A stretch of DNA of 64,000 nt from an uncultured Christensenella sp. (GCA_910579525.1 CAJTUK010000004.1:196531-260530), one strand, 5' to 3'; counted from the stretch's first letter, positions 15,703 through 24,420 are shown. The notes: generated by a model from the letters alone, not told the origin. Program-made: numbers and translations.

Positions 15703-16372
15703 TTTTGAGGGCGCGTTGCGCGGCATGCGTAATCCCAAGAATAGCTGGACTAAGTCAGACAGCTATTACGATGATGACAAGTACGTTATCGGCGAAAACG
15801 ATATGAAACTTGCTACTACTCTTACAAAGGCTGGCAGCGAACACCGCAAATTCTTACGGCAAATCTTTGTGTCCGTAGATATTACGGCTCCACTTTATTG
15901 GTGGAAGGAATTTGATACATACAAGGTCGGAACTGTTGCGAACTCGACATCAACCATGCACAAGTTGGCATCCACTCCTATCACTATCGACTGCTTTGAA
16001 ACGGACGATTATCACAGCATCGTACTTAACACCGAAGAATCAGATCCATTCCTTCAAAAGATAAACGTCTTCAACGCAATTGAGAACGACCTCATCCCGT
16101 TTCTTGAAACGTTGAGAGTTATGTACAACAAAACGCAAAATAAGCAAATCTGGAAAGAGTTGATTCGTTGGCTCCCAGAGAGCTGGTTGCAAACGCGAAC
16201 CGTAACACTGAACTACGAAAATCTCTTGGCTATTTGTAGGCATAGGCGGCACCACAAACTGAATGAGTGGTCTGGCGCAGACAAAGCCGACCTTCCGAAC
16301 TTCATATCGTGGGCGCGTTCACTTCCCTACGCAAAAGAATTTATCTTCTCAGACGAAGAAACACAACAATAA
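15674..16372 (+). CDS. ThyX-like protein (flavin-dependent thymidylate synthase family)
   Basis: 232 residues from ATG 15674 (GACGAGGA upstream). EHRKFLRQIFVSVDITAPLYWWKEFDTYKVG followed by STSTMHKL recalls ThyX, and RHRRHHKLNEWS near 195 is close to, but one residue longer than, the ThyX signature RHRxxSxNExS. Phage relatives are usually labelled thymidylate-synthase-like. ThyX methylates dUMP to dTMP with folate and FAD. It sits with dNMP kinase, deoxynucleotidase, NrdD/G and dUTPase genes. The degenerate motif leaves activity open. Confidence 0.55.
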   Translation: MKFENTQVFNFEGALRGMRNPKNSWTKSDSYYDDDKYVIGENDMKLATTLTKAGSEHRKFLRQIFVSVDITAPLYWWKEFDTYKVGTVANSTSTMHKLASTPITIDCFETDDYHSIVLNTEESDPFLQKINVFNAIENDLIPFLETLRVMYNKTQNKQIWKELIRWLPESWLQTRTVTLNYENLLAICRHRRHHKLNEWSGADKADLPNFISWARSLPYAKEFIFSDEETQQ

Positions 16373-16384
16373 GGAGAATACATA

Positions 16385-16933
16385 GTGCGCAATTTTATTT
16401 GTATATCTGGTAAAGCACAAAACGGCAAAGACACATCAGCTGAAATCTTTAAGAACGAACTCGTTATCCGCGGGCATTCCGTCCTCGTCATACACCAAGC
16501 AGACTTGCTCAAGTATATCTGCAAAGCGTTCTTCAATTGGAACGGCGAGAAAGACGAAGCTGGCAGAACTCTGTTACAGCAAGTTGGAACCAACGTCATC
16601 AGAAAAGTTGAACCCGACTTCTGGGTAGACTTCATCGCTAAGGTCACTGGGTTCTTTAAGGATACTTGGGATTATATCATCATCCCAGACACACGATTCC
16701 CCAACGAACTCGAAAAGTTAAAAGCGGACGACGCGAATGTTTTCCATGTGCGCGTCATCAGAAAAGACTTCAAAAGTCCACTTACCGAAGAGCAGCAACG
16801 ACATCCGTCTGAGACGGCGCTGGACGGCATTGAGAGCGACTTTACGCTTCTCAATGACAAAGGCATCGACGACTTATATGGCGGCGTTGTAGGCATTCTG
16901 GACGCCATAGAGCAGCGAATTAAGGAGAATTAA
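16385..16933 (+). CDS. deoxynucleoside monophosphate kinase
   Basis: 182 residues with a GTG start at 16385 and AAGGAG upstream. ICISGKAQNGKDTSAEIF is the P-loop form of phage dNMP kinases (GxxxxGKDT), and IIIPDTRFPNELE near 100 is the matching D-x-R-F-P-N-E box. The enzyme phosphorylates dNMPs, feeding replication. It lies between the ThyX-like and deoxynucleotidase genes and ends just before the next ATG. Confidence 0.8.
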   Translation: MRNFICISGKAQNGKDTSAEIFKNELVIRGHSVLVIHQADLLKYICKAFFNWNGEKDEAGRTLLQQVGTNVIRKVEPDFWVDFIAKVTGFFKDTWDYIIIPDTRFPNELEKLKADDANVFHVRVIRKDFKSPLTEEQQRHPSETALDGIESDFTLLNDKGIDDLYGGVVGILDAIEQRIKEN

Positions 16934-17533
16934 ATGTCGAAAGATTACTCTCATATCACACTGTTAGTTGATATGGACGACACGATAGAAAACTTACTTC
17001 CGGCGTGGGCGGAATGGTTGAACAAGAAACACGGAACGTCTGTTAAGACTGACGATATAACGGGTTGGGATGTTCAAAAATTCTTCCCATCATTAAGTAA
17101 AGATGAGGTTTACGCCCCTTTATATGAAGACGAATTTTGGGGAACAGTACAACCAAAAGAAGATGCTATCCACCACCTCTCACGTATCAATGAGTTGGGC
17201 TTTAAGTTATACATCTGTACCAACTCAAACTATCAAACAATACGTCGCAAGTTGGAATACATCCTCGATAGATACTTCCCGTTTATTTCTTGGTGGAATG
17301 TTATCACGATATGTAGCAAGCAACTCATCAATGCTGACATTTTGGTGGACGACGGCGTACATAATCTTCTTGGCGGTTCGTACAAAAAGATTTTGATGAC
17401 CGCATCACACAATAAAGCTTTCGACGCCAACGCAAACGGTATGGTGAGAGTAAATAATTGGCAAGAAGCCTACGACAAAATAATTGAATATGCCGACCAA
17501 ATTTTGGCTGGCAAAACGGAGATAGCTAAATGA
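16934..17533 (+). CDS. 5'(3')-deoxyribonucleotidase (HAD family)
   Basis: 199 residues. LLVDMDDTIENLLPAW near 10-25 is the HAD DxDxT nucleophile motif in the form used by NT5C deoxyribonucleotidases; ICTNSN near 96 is motif II and DILVDDGVHN near 138 is the acidic motif IV. It would dephosphorylate dNMPs such as dUMP or dTMP and balance the kinase upstream. It overlaps nrdD by 4 bp (ATGA type). Confidence 0.8.
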   Translation: MSKDYSHITLLVDMDDTIENLLPAWAEWLNKKHGTSVKTDDITGWDVQKFFPSLSKDEVYAPLYEDEFWGTVQPKEDAIHHLSRINELGFKLYICTNSNYQTIRRKLEYILDRYFPFISWWNVITICSKQLINADILVDDGVHNLLGGSYKKILMTASHNKAFDANANGMVRVNNWQEAYDKIIEYADQILAGKTEIAK

Positions 17534-19665
17534 AGATAGTTAAAAAAGACGGAACATTATCTGAATACAACGACGCAAAAATTATTAACGCAATCAGCAA
17601 ATCTGCCGAGCGCGTACTGGTAAAATTTACGGACGAAGAGATTCGGCAAGTATGCGACAAGGTCAAATCAAGGCTCCCTCAACAAGAAGAGATAAGCATT
17701 CTCGAAATGCACAGATTAGTTGAGACCGCGCTTGACGAGGTTAACCCGAAAGTCGCAAAAAGCTACAGAGACTACCGCAACTATAAGCAAGACTTCGTAC
17801 ACATACTCGACAAAGTATTTAAGAAGTCGCAAACGATACGATACATAGGCGACAGAGACAACGCCAACACGGACAGCGCGCTCGTACCTACGCAAAGAAG
17901 TCTCATCTACAACGAGCTGAACGGAGAGCTTTATAAGAAGTTCTTCTTGAACGTCGAAGAACGTGCGGCTATGAATGAAGGATACATTTACATCCACGAT
18001 AGATCCGCGCGCTTAGATACAATGAACTGCTGTTTATTTGATATTGCAAAGGTTCTTGCCGGCGGCTTTGAAATGGGCAACGTTTGGTACACAGAACCTA
18101 AAACATTGGATGTTGCGTTCGACGTTATCAGTGACATCACGATAAGCGCAGCCGCTTGTCAGTACGGCGGGTTCACTATCCCCCGCGTTGACACAATCTT
18201 GGCGCCGTATGCTCAAAAGAGCTACGAAAAATATAAGCGCGAGTTTTACGCTATCGCATCCGTGTTAAACAACTCTGGCAAGACCGTAGACGAACAAGCC
18301 GACATATATGCAGAGCGTAAGGTACGCCGCGATTTTGAACAAGGCTTCCAGTCTTGGGAGTACCGCTTCAACACCGTCGGCAGTAGCCGCGGCGACTACC
18401 CTTTCATCGCAACATCATTCGGTATCGGCACAAGCCGCTGGGAGCAGATGGCTACGGAAGTTATTTTAAGGACACGTATGGGTGGTCAAGGCGCGACAGG
18501 TCACAAGAAACCTGTGCTCTTCCCCAAGCTCACCTTCTTGTATGACGAGAATTTACACGGCGAAGGCAAACCTATGGAGTACTTATTTGACACGGCAGTC
18601 GAATGTTCAAGTAAATCTATGTACCCAGACTTCCTCTCCCTCACGGGCGAAGGCTACATACCGAGTATGTACAAAAAGTACGGCAAGGTCGTATCGCTTA
18701 TGGGTTGTCGCGCGTCCCTTTCGCCTTGGTATGAGCGCGGCGGTATGGAACCTGCCGACGAGAATGATACGCCGATTTTTGAAGGAAGATTTAACCTCGG
18801 CGCAATCAGTTTGCATCTTCCGATGATATTGCAAAAAGCGCGCCAAGAGAACAGAGATTTCTACGAAACGCTTGACTATTATCTGCAACTCATCAGGGGA
18901 TTGCACAAAAAGACCTATGACTATCTCGGCGAAAAGCTCGCGTCCACCAACCCTCTTGGTTATTGCCAAGGCGGCTTCTACGGCGGAACGCTCAGCCCCG
19001 ACGACAAGATAAAGCCACTTCTCAAGCCAATGACTATGAGCTTCGGTATCACGGCTCTGAACGAACTTCAACAACTCTACAACAAAAAGTCAATTGTTGA
19101 GGACGGAGAATTTGCCCTTGAAGTTATGAGGCATATCAATGCTAAGGTAACGGAGTTCAAAAAAGAAGACGGTATCTTATATGCAATCTACGGCACGCCC
19201 GCCGAAAGCCTTGCAGGACTGCAAGTAGAACAGTTCCGTAAGAAGTACGGCATCATCCAGAATGTATCCGACAGATTGTACGTTTCAAACAGCTTCCACT
19301 GCGGCGTATGGGAAGACATCACTCCCATCGAAAAGCAAGATTATGAGCGCCGTTTTTGGGATTTGTTCAACGGCGGCAAGATACAATATTGCCGTTATCC
19401 CGTCTCATACAACAAAGACGCAATAAAAACGCTCATCAGACGTGCAATGGACTTTGGATTTTATGAGGGCATTAACCTCTCGCTCTCCTACTGTGAAGAC
19501 TGTGGGTATGAACAGCTGGATATGGATAAGTGTCCGAAATGCGGAAGCGAACTCATCACGAAGATTGACCGAATGAACGGCTATCTCGGCTACACAAGGG
19601 TACACGGGCGCACAAGGTACAACGACGCAAAGAACGCTGAAATCAAAGACAGGATTTCAATGTGA
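17530..19665 (+). CDS. nrdD: anaerobic ribonucleoside-triphosphate reductase
   Basis: 711 residues. An ATP-cone (KIVKKDGTLSEYNDAKIINAI) at the N-terminus is followed by the class III catalytic barrel. The C-terminal zinc site is CEDCGYEQLDMDKCPKCG. The glycyl-radical loop follows as RMNGYLGYTRVHGRTRYNDAKNAEIKDR near residue 685, with Gly and the TRxNDxKxxEIxxR tail. It makes dNTPs from NTPs using a glycyl radical generated by NrdG, the next gene 8 bp on. Oxygen sensitivity ties the phage to an anaerobic host. Confidence 0.95.
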   Translation: MKIVKKDGTLSEYNDAKIINAISKSAERVLVKFTDEEIRQVCDKVKSRLPQQEEISILEMHRLVETALDEVNPKVAKSYRDYRNYKQDFVHILDKVFKKSQTIRYIGDRDNANTDSALVPTQRSLIYNELNGELYKKFFLNVEERAAMNEGYIYIHDRSARLDTMNCCLFDIAKVLAGGFEMGNVWYTEPKTLDVAFDVISDITISAAACQYGGFTIPRVDTILAPYAQKSYEKYKREFYAIASVLNNSGKTVDEQADIYAERKVRRDFEQGFQSWEYRFNTVGSSRGDYPFIATSFGIGTSRWEQMATEVILRTRMGGQGATGHKKPVLFPKLTFLYDENLHGEGKPMEYLFDTAVECSSKSMYPDFLSLTGEGYIPSMYKKYGKVVSLMGCRASLSPWYERGGMEPADENDTPIFEGRFNLGAISLHLPMILQKARQENRDFYETLDYYLQLIRGLHKKTYDYLGEKLASTNPLGYCQGGFYGGTLSPDDKIKPLLKPMTMSFGITALNELQQLYNKKSIVEDGEFALEVMRHINAKVTEFKKEDGILYAIYGTPAESLAGLQVEQFRKKYGIIQNVSDRLYVSNSFHCGVWEDITPIEKQDYERRFWDLFNGGKIQYCRYPVSYNKDAIKTLIRRAMDFGFYEGINLSLSYCEDCGYEQLDMDKCPKCGSELITKIDRMNGYLGYTRVHGRTRYNDAKNAEIKDRISM

Positions 19666-19672
19666 GGTACGT

Positions 19673-20173
19673 ATGAACTATCATAATATTTTACACGACA
19701 ATATGTTAAACGGCGACGGGTTGCGTGTTGTTCTCTTCGTATCGGGTTGTGAACATCACTGTAAAGGATGTCACAATCCACAGACGCACGCCCCATCCTC
19801 TGGCATTCCGTTCACACGGGCTGAGGAAGATGAAATCTTTGAACAACTTTCAAAGCCATACATACAAGGGTTGACGCTTACGGGCGGCGATCCGTTGCAC
19901 CATTGCAACTACACAACTCTTCTCGCTCTCTGTAAAAAAGTCAAAGCAACATTTCCCAAAAAGAATATATGGCTCTACACTGGGTATCGTATCGAAGATA
20001 TCCCAGAGGAAATGCAAGAAATCTTCCAGTATATAGATACAATTGTTGACGGACGGTTCGTCGAGGAATTAAAAGATGTAAACCTTCCCTACGTTGGTTC
20101 TTCCAACCAAAGGATTATCCGCTTAAATAAAAGAATATTTGCTACCCTCAAGGTTGGCAATTTTAAGGAGTAA
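19673..20173 (+). CDS. nrdG: anaerobic ribonucleotide reductase activating enzyme
   Basis: 166 residues, a radical-SAM protein. GCEHHCKGCHNPQTH holds the CxxxCxxC cluster ligands near residues 26-33; LTLTGGDPL near 65 is the SAM-binding GGDP box. It uses a 4Fe-4S cluster and S-adenosylmethionine to install the glycyl radical on NrdD, whose gene ends 8 bp upstream. Size is normal for the family. Confidence 0.95.
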   Translation: MNYHNILHDNMLNGDGLRVVLFVSGCEHHCKGCHNPQTHAPSSGIPFTRAEEDEIFEQLSKPYIQGLTLTGGDPLHHCNYTTLLALCKKVKATFPKKNIWLYTGYRIEDIPEEMQEIFQYIDTIVDGRFVEELKDVNLPYVGSSNQRIIRLNKRIFATLKVGNFKE

Positions 20174-20179
20174 TACATA

Positions 20180-20665
20180 ATGAATAAATTTGAAAAAGTT
20201 TCAAAGAAGCAATATGACTTGGACGCATGGGGCGGCAAGCATATGGCTGACTACGATGACATAAAACTTCCCCACCGCGCTACGAAGTGCAGCGCAGGCT
20301 ACGACATTTATGCCACCATCGGTTTTGAACTCCCTCCCGGCGAATCTATCAAGTTCCCTACGGGTATCAAGGTTTCGCTTGACGACAATAAGTTCCTTAT
20401 GGTTGTTCCTCGTAGCAGTCTTGGGTTTAAGTACAGAGCGCAACTCGATAACACGGTCGGCATCATCGACGCAGACTACTACAACAATTCCAACAACGAA
20501 GGACACATCTGGGTTAAGATAACTAACGACTCAAAGCGCGGCGATACGCTCGTCGTGAACAAGGGCGACGCTATCGCTCAGGGTATCATCCTTGAGTACT
20601 TCAAGACTGACGATGACAATGCAGACGGAGTAAGAAACGGCGGTCTCGGTAGCACCTCAAAATAG
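20180..20665 (+). CDS. dut: dUTP diphosphatase
   Basis: 161 residues with all five dUTPase motifs in order: CSAGYDIYAT (1), PRSSLGFK (2), GIIDADYYN (3, with the catalytic Asp), GDAIAQGIIL (4) and GGLGSTS at the C-terminus (5). Trimeric dUTPase cleaves dUTP to dUMP and pyrophosphate, keeping uracil out of DNA and supplying the ThyX-like enzyme. An AAGGAG site precedes ATG 20180. A 107-bp gap without a gene follows. Confidence 0.93.
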   Translation: MNKFEKVSKKQYDLDAWGGKHMADYDDIKLPHRATKCSAGYDIYATIGFELPPGESIKFPTGIKVSLDDNKFLMVVPRSSLGFKYRAQLDNTVGIIDADYYNNSNNEGHIWVKITNDSKRGDTLVVNKGDAIAQGIILEYFKTDDDNADGVRNGGLGSTSK

Positions 20666-20772
20666 CGCTTTACAGCGTCGATAGCCTCTGACGATAGCTT
20701 CTTCAAGGAACTCGATAAAGTGTCACAGCGGCTAAATGGCGCAGCCAGACTGGCGATTAAGGAGCATTTCTT

Positions 20773-21246
20773 ATGATACAAATATTAGACGAGAGAACAA
20801 TGAGACAGTTAATTATAGCAAGAAAAGATTTGAATATGTCAGCTGGGAAATTGGCGGCGCAATGCTGCCATGCCTCTATGGCATTTTTAACTAAACCACT
20901 TAGAGACCAATCAAGAATAATTAAATCAACTGCCACGGGGAATAAAACATTTTCTATAACTTTACCATCAAGTATTTGTGATGAATGGATTTGTGGTATA
21001 TTCACAAAAACTATCTGCGCGGCAAAGAATTATAACCATCTTATGAAGGCTATCACAATGGCTCGTGAGCTTGGTCTGGTTGAAGGCAAGGATTTCTTTC
21101 TTATCAAAGATAATTGTCTTACTGAACTCAAGCCAGAAGAAATTGATGAGAACGGCGTCGGCAGAACTCTTACTTGCATCGGTTTCCGCCCACTCGAAGA
21201 TGACATCGCTCATTTAATAAGCAAAAAATTTCAGCTTTATAAATAA
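20773..21246 (+). CDS. type 2 peptidyl-tRNA hydrolase (Pth2-like)
   Basis: 157 residues. IIARKDLNMSAGKLAAQCCHASMAF near residues 14-38 matches the Pth2 core (VRxDLxMxxGKxAAQxxHA), and the C-terminal GRTLTCIGFRPLEDD recalls the family end (TCIGxxP). Pth2 frees tRNA from stalled peptidyl-tRNA and is typical of archaea and eukaryotes; bacterial and phage copies are sporadic. With Thg1-like and NADAR genes it suggests that the phage tends translation components. An AAGGAGC site precedes the ATG. Confidence 0.8.
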   Translation: MIQILDERTMRQLIIARKDLNMSAGKLAAQCCHASMAFLTKPLRDQSRIIKSTATGNKTFSITLPSSICDEWICGIFTKTICAAKNYNHLMKAITMARELGLVEGKDFFLIKDNCLTELKPEEIDENGVGRTLTCIGFRPLEDDIAHLISKKFQLYK

Positions 21247-21258
21247 AGGAGAACCACT

Positions 21259-21573
21259 ATGAAGATTTATAATCTTAGGCGCGGCGGTGGCAAAACGATA
21301 AGATTGCTATGTATAAGCGAATATACAAATGCACCCATACTATGTGTTGACCAAGCGCATAAAAACTTTATTAAAAGAGAAGCACAAGGACTTAACATTA
21401 AAATCCCCGAGCCAATCACTATCGGCGAAATAGATAGAGCGACACGAGGAACGCATATCGCGCCAGATTACATAGTTGACGAAGCGCTCACATACTTACA
21501 AGCGTTAATCGAAAGGTTGTCTGGGGGCAGGTTATCGAATCCCCTTGCGGTATCATTCTCAGAAAAGGAATAA
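21259..21573 (+). CDS. unknown protein with a P-loop-like GGGKT start
   Basis: 104 residues beginning MKIYNLRRGGGKTIRLL. GGGKT resembles the end of a Walker A motif, and YIVDEALTYLQALIERL near 75-90 has a Walker-B-like VDEA. The protein is short for a full ATPase, so it could be a trimmed P-loop protein; many phages carry a similar tiny GGGKT protein. It is the last gene of the plus-strand arm, directly before the terminator. Its ribosome site is AAAGGAGA. Confidence 0.55.
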   Translation: MKIYNLRRGGGKTIRLLCISEYTNAPILCVDQAHKNFIKREAQGLNIKIPEPITIGEIDRATRGTHIAPDYIVDEALTYLQALIERLSGGRLSNPLAVSFSEKE

Positions 21574-21580
21574 AAAATAA

Positions 21581-21616
21581 GGGCGTACCCATTTCTATGG
21601 GTCGCCCTGTTTTTAT
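21581..21616 (+). terminator. Rho-independent terminator ending the plus-strand arm
   Basis: A GC-rich stem (GGGCG-T-ACCCAT pairing with ATGGGT-CGCCC, one bulge, TTCT loop) followed by TGTTTTTATT. It lies 8 bp after the last early gene and separates it from the independently transcribed lipoprotein gene. Confidence 0.9.
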
Positions 21617-21635
21617 TGTTGAACGATAAGCTTTA

Positions 21636-21664
21636 TTGACTTAATGGTTGATATGTGATATAAT
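21636..21664 (+). promoter_or_regulatory. strong sigma-A-type promoter of the lipoprotein gene
   Basis: TTGACT (21636-21641), exactly 17 nt, TATAAT (21659-21664), about 25 nt before the start codon. It is near consensus and lacks the 23-bp phage element, so it should be read by host polymerase in the lysogen. Confidence 0.88.
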
Positions 21665-21689
21665 ACATAAAATTATAAGGAGACTTATT

Positions 21690-22205
21690 ATGAAAAAAAT
21701 TATTTGTGCTTTACTCATTGCGCTTTCGCTGGTAACATTATGCGCCTGCGGAACATCACCCGCCGACAATAATGGCGGCACATCACAACCGAATATCAAA
21801 GAAGTTAATGTCGGAGACGAATTCTTGGCTTATCCTGATGTATCTTTTACGTACACATATGTTAAGCGTACTTATCCAAACCCGAATGACCCGACAGAAG
21901 TTGAAGAAACTCGCTATGTCATCCAAATCACGGAAGCTAAATTAGTGCTTACAAAAAAGAACACCATCACAAAAGACGAGAGCATCGCAGGTAAGTTCTA
22001 CCCTTATGTAGCAAAGTTGACCGTCAAAGGTAAAACTGACGCGGCGCTTTCTGGGAAGGCTATACAGATTACCTATTCAAATCAATATAATGGCATACCC
22101 GCGGACGGCGATATTGAGTTTAATGGCTCATTTACTTGCGAAAAGGAAGTAAATCTCTACGCTCTTGACACCTATTACTTTAACGCAATTAAGCTTGATG
22201 TTTAA
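21690..22205 (+). CDS. secreted lipoprotein, likely lysogenic-conversion (moron) gene
   Basis: 171 residues from ATG 21690 with AAGGAGA upstream. A classic lipoprotein signal MKKIICALLIALSLVTLCACG ends in a lipobox (LCAC), so the mature protein would be lipidated on Cys and face outward. The mature part is a beta-rich domain like the small immunoglobulin-like DUF4352-type lipoproteins. It has its own promoter and is closed by terminators on both sides, between the two arms. This autonomy suggests expression from the prophage and a host-surface effect such as blocking phage adsorption (inference). Confidence 0.85.
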   Translation: MKKIICALLIALSLVTLCACGTSPADNNGGTSQPNIKEVNVGDEFLAYPDVSFTYTYVKRTYPNPNDPTEVEETRYVIQITEAKLVLTKKNTITKDESIAGKFYPYVAKLTVKGKTDAALSGKAIQITYSNQYNGIPADGDIEFNGSFTCEKEVNLYALDTYYFNAIKLDV

Positions 22206-22284
22206 TTATATCAAAGATGCCTTTTATTCAAACTAATATTCTCTCCAGCAAGTTGCGCCAAATAATACTTTCTGGAGAAAAAAG

Positions 22285-22328
22285 AAGGCGACCTGTGGAA
22301 ACTAATCCATAGATCGCCTATTTTTTTT
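22285..22328. terminator. bidirectional terminator between convergent arms
   Basis: AGGCGA...TCGCCT flank a long imperfect stem; TATTTTTTTT follows on the plus strand, and AAAAAAG precedes it, giving a T-run on the minus strand. It ends the lipoprotein transcript and the minus-strand late arm. Confidence 0.88.
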
Positions 22329-22413
22329 ATTCTTTACTCTCGTCACACGCTTGCCCACGCTCATACTCTATCGCCTGTTCTAAGGCAAGTTTTATATCGT
22401 TAAAGATACTCAT
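22327..22413 (-). CDS. 28-residue small protein at end of the late operon
   Basis: Reverse-strand ATG at 22413 with GAGGCG 5 nt upstream encodes MSIFNDIKLALEQAIEYERG followed by QACDESKE and a TAA. It is an amphipathic, acidic helix. It lies 14 bp behind the membrane HExxH gene and its stop runs into the terminator, so it is the last late-operon gene. Small proteins of this kind follow holin genes in many Firmicute phages. Function unknown. Confidence 0.5.
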   Translation of the reverse strand: MSIFNDIKLALEQAIEYERGQACDESKE

Positions 22414-22427
22414 CTGTCGCCTCGCGA

Positions 22428-22853
22428 TTAGTCTTTGAAATATTTATCGCCGAGCCGCGTTGCCCAACCCTCGAACCATATGCTATCGTAATCTGGTAAA
22501 TCGTGATATCTCTTCTTGCCGCTACGTACAAGTATCTCCCTGTACCAATAGCGTATGCAAGACGGTATGCTTACCAAGAACGGCATAAATACGCCAAGCA
22601 TAATATTCTGTAAGCCGTGCCCGCTTTCGTGGCGCCTGATGCTGAATGTAGGGTTCTTGTTTGTCACGAAGAAACATCCGCACTCAAAGCCGCCCCAATT
22701 TTCCCCTATTTCAAAATAAATGAGGTAATGGAATCTGTGGGGCTTATGCCCCGTCACCATCAACGCGACAGCAACGAGGCAGCCCACTAACGTCATAGGA
22801 AGACCCCACGTAAATGAGGCTATCCAAAAGCCTATTGCCTTAAGCTTCTTCAT
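22428..22853 (-). CDS. membrane-embedded HExxH metallopeptidase-like protein
   Basis: 141 residues. Hydrophobic segments lie at about 5-35 and 85-105. FSIRRHESGHGLQN near 72-85 contains a zinc-binding HExxH (HESGH), and WFEGWATRLGDKYF near the C-terminus provides a conserved-looking Glu. A small family of membrane proteins with HExGHxxQ and a terminal W-E-x-WAxxLG follows this layout. It overlaps the holin gene by 14 bp. Its place in the lysis cassette suggests a role in lysis or envelope remodelling, but no activity can be claimed. Confidence 0.6.
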   Translation of the reverse strand: MKKLKAIGFWIASFTWGLPMTLVGCLVAVALMVTGHKPHRFHYLIYFEIGENWGGFECGCFFVTNKNPTFSIRRHESGHGLQNIMLGVFMPFLVSIPSCIRYWYREILVRSGKKRYHDLPDYDSIWFEGWATRLGDKYFKD

Positions 22854-23244
22854 TCGTGCTTTCTCCGGCAGGCTTATTCTTCAAATCGTAGATAACCGAT
22901 TCAATAGTGTTTGTAATCCACGTCTTAACGTCGCCAAAGTTCGTCTCAATCCATTTCTTCGAGTCTTCGGTTAACTGCGCAAGAGCCATTTCTCCCGCCT
23001 TCAAGAGTGCTTCTTTTTGCGCCTCGGGAGTAAACATATTCTTATCCTTAAGCGACTCTACATAAGTCTGATATGTAGCTTTAACGGAGCGCGTAACTAC
23101 ATCTACAGCACTCGTAAGATACTTTGCAAACTTGCTGTTTGCCAGCTTAGTATTGATGAGTGCAATAAGCCGTTCTGCACCCCAGCTTACCAGAGCGGTT
23201 AAAACGATGCTGATTACAGAAAGCAAAATCGTTTGCCAATTCAT
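22840..23244 (-). CDS. holin, LLH family
   Basis: 134 residues with one N-terminal hydrophobic segment (ILLSVISIVLTALVSWGAERL, residues 5-25) followed by a long charged helical domain (KATYQTYVESLKDKNMFTPEAQKEALLKA). This is the layout of the LLH holin family. Holins form membrane lesions that time lysis. The gene comes after the tail and DGR genes, the standard place for lysis genes in siphoviruses. No classical endolysin neighbours it. Confidence 0.7.
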   Translation of the reverse strand: MNWQTILLSVISIVLTALVSWGAERLIALINTKLANSKFAKYLTSAVDVVTRSVKATYQTYVESLKDKNMFTPEAQKEALLKAGEMALAQLTEDSKKWIETNFGDVKTWITNTIESVIYDLKNKPAGESTNEEA

Positions 23245-23301
23245 ATAACTTCCTCCTATTTATAAAGCGAGTGCCGCCTGTGACACTCGCTATTTTTTAT
23301 T

Positions 23302-24420
23302 TCACGACCAATAGAACAATCGCACGTAAAGGTCGTGTATTCTTTGTCTCGCCCAATACGAGTTAAACTTTAGCTGATGACCACGCCACGAACACCACGA
23401 TGTCATAACGTCTTCAAAAGTCATCTTGCCCTCGTCAACCCAACGCTTGAACGTTTTTAATTTTCTACGCATAAGCGTAATATTCTTTCTGTACGGCTTG
23501 CGGACTATCTTTCCTGTCTTGGTTAAAATGAAATGTGTCTTAAGGAAGTTGATACCGCGGCTCAACTTTACGATTTGTGTCTTCTTGGTGTTTAGCTTTA
23601 TGCCAAGCTCTGTGCAAATCTCCGTAATCTTTTTTAAGCAATATTGTAGATGTTCCTTACTGTGGTGTATCAGGCACCCATCGTCCATATAACGGCAGTA
23701 ATACTTGATACCAAGTTGTTCCTTGATATAGTGATCCATTTTGTTTGGGAGTGCTAATGCACAACTCTGCGATATCTGGCTCCCAAGCCCAAGACCATTT
23801 TCACCAAAGTCATCTACTAATTGTTTGACAATAGCGTACAGTCTATCATCAGTGATTTTCTCGCGTAATATCTTCAACAGCGCAACGTGGTCAATGCTAT
23901 TAAAGTATTTTGAGAAATCAAAAACGAGGGCATAACCCTCGCTACCGTAATGTCTGTAATATTTTTCCAAATGTCTATTCATTCGGTTGAGTGCAAAGTC
24001 AATTCCTCTGAGCTTTATACAAGCACCGTTATCGTAGATAAAAGAGCGCTTTAATATTGGAACCAAACTGTAATCACATAGGCATCTCTGCACTACACGC
24101 TCGCTAATATGAACGCTTTGAATGTGCCTTGGCTTACCTCGTTCGATTATATTAAACTCATAAAATCCTTTGCTTTTGAATGTTCCATCACGCAACATCT
24201 TATATGTAGAATTTACGTTGAGCAGAGCATTCGTTCTGTATTTGTGGGTGCTGGATTTCCAACCCACACCTTTGCAACATTGTTTGTAACTATGATATAA
24301 GTTATCAAACGTGAAGACTTTATTGTAATCACAATAAATTTCATCAAATTTCCTTTTCTTCTCGAGGCGTTTTTGTTTACGTCTCTGATACCTTAGTTCA
24401 TGTCTTTCCTTGCTATTCAT
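23302..24420 (-). CDS. reverse transcriptase of a diversity-generating retroelement
   Basis: 372 residues. RT motif A is ALVFDFSKYFNSID near 165; motif B is GLGSQISQ near 215, with the SQ ending typical of DGR RTs rather than SP of other RTs; motif C is CRYMDDGCL near 243 (YxDD). No intron maturase domain follows. It copies the template repeat RNA with adenine-directed errors into cDNA that replaces the variable repeat. The template repeat lies 216 bp upstream and the Avd gene beyond it, the usual DGR order. Confidence 0.95.
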   Translation of the reverse strand: MNSKERHELRYQRRKQKRLEKKRKFDEIYCDYNKVFTFDNLYHSYKQCCKGVGWKSSTHKYRTNALLNVNSTYKMLRDGTFKSKGFYEFNIIERGKPRHIQSVHISERVVQRCLCDYSLVPILKRSFIYDNGACIKLRGIDFALNRMNRHLEKYYRHYGSEGYALVFDFSKYFNSIDHVALLKILREKITDDRLYAIVKQLVDDFGENGLGLGSQISQSCALALPNKMDHYIKEQLGIKYYCRYMDDGCLIHHSKEHLQYCLKKITEICTELGIKLNTKKTQIVKLSRGINFLKTHFILTKTGKIVRKPYRKNITLMRRKLKTFKRWVDEGKMTFEDVMTSWCSWRGHQLKFNSYWARQRIHDLYVRLFYWS

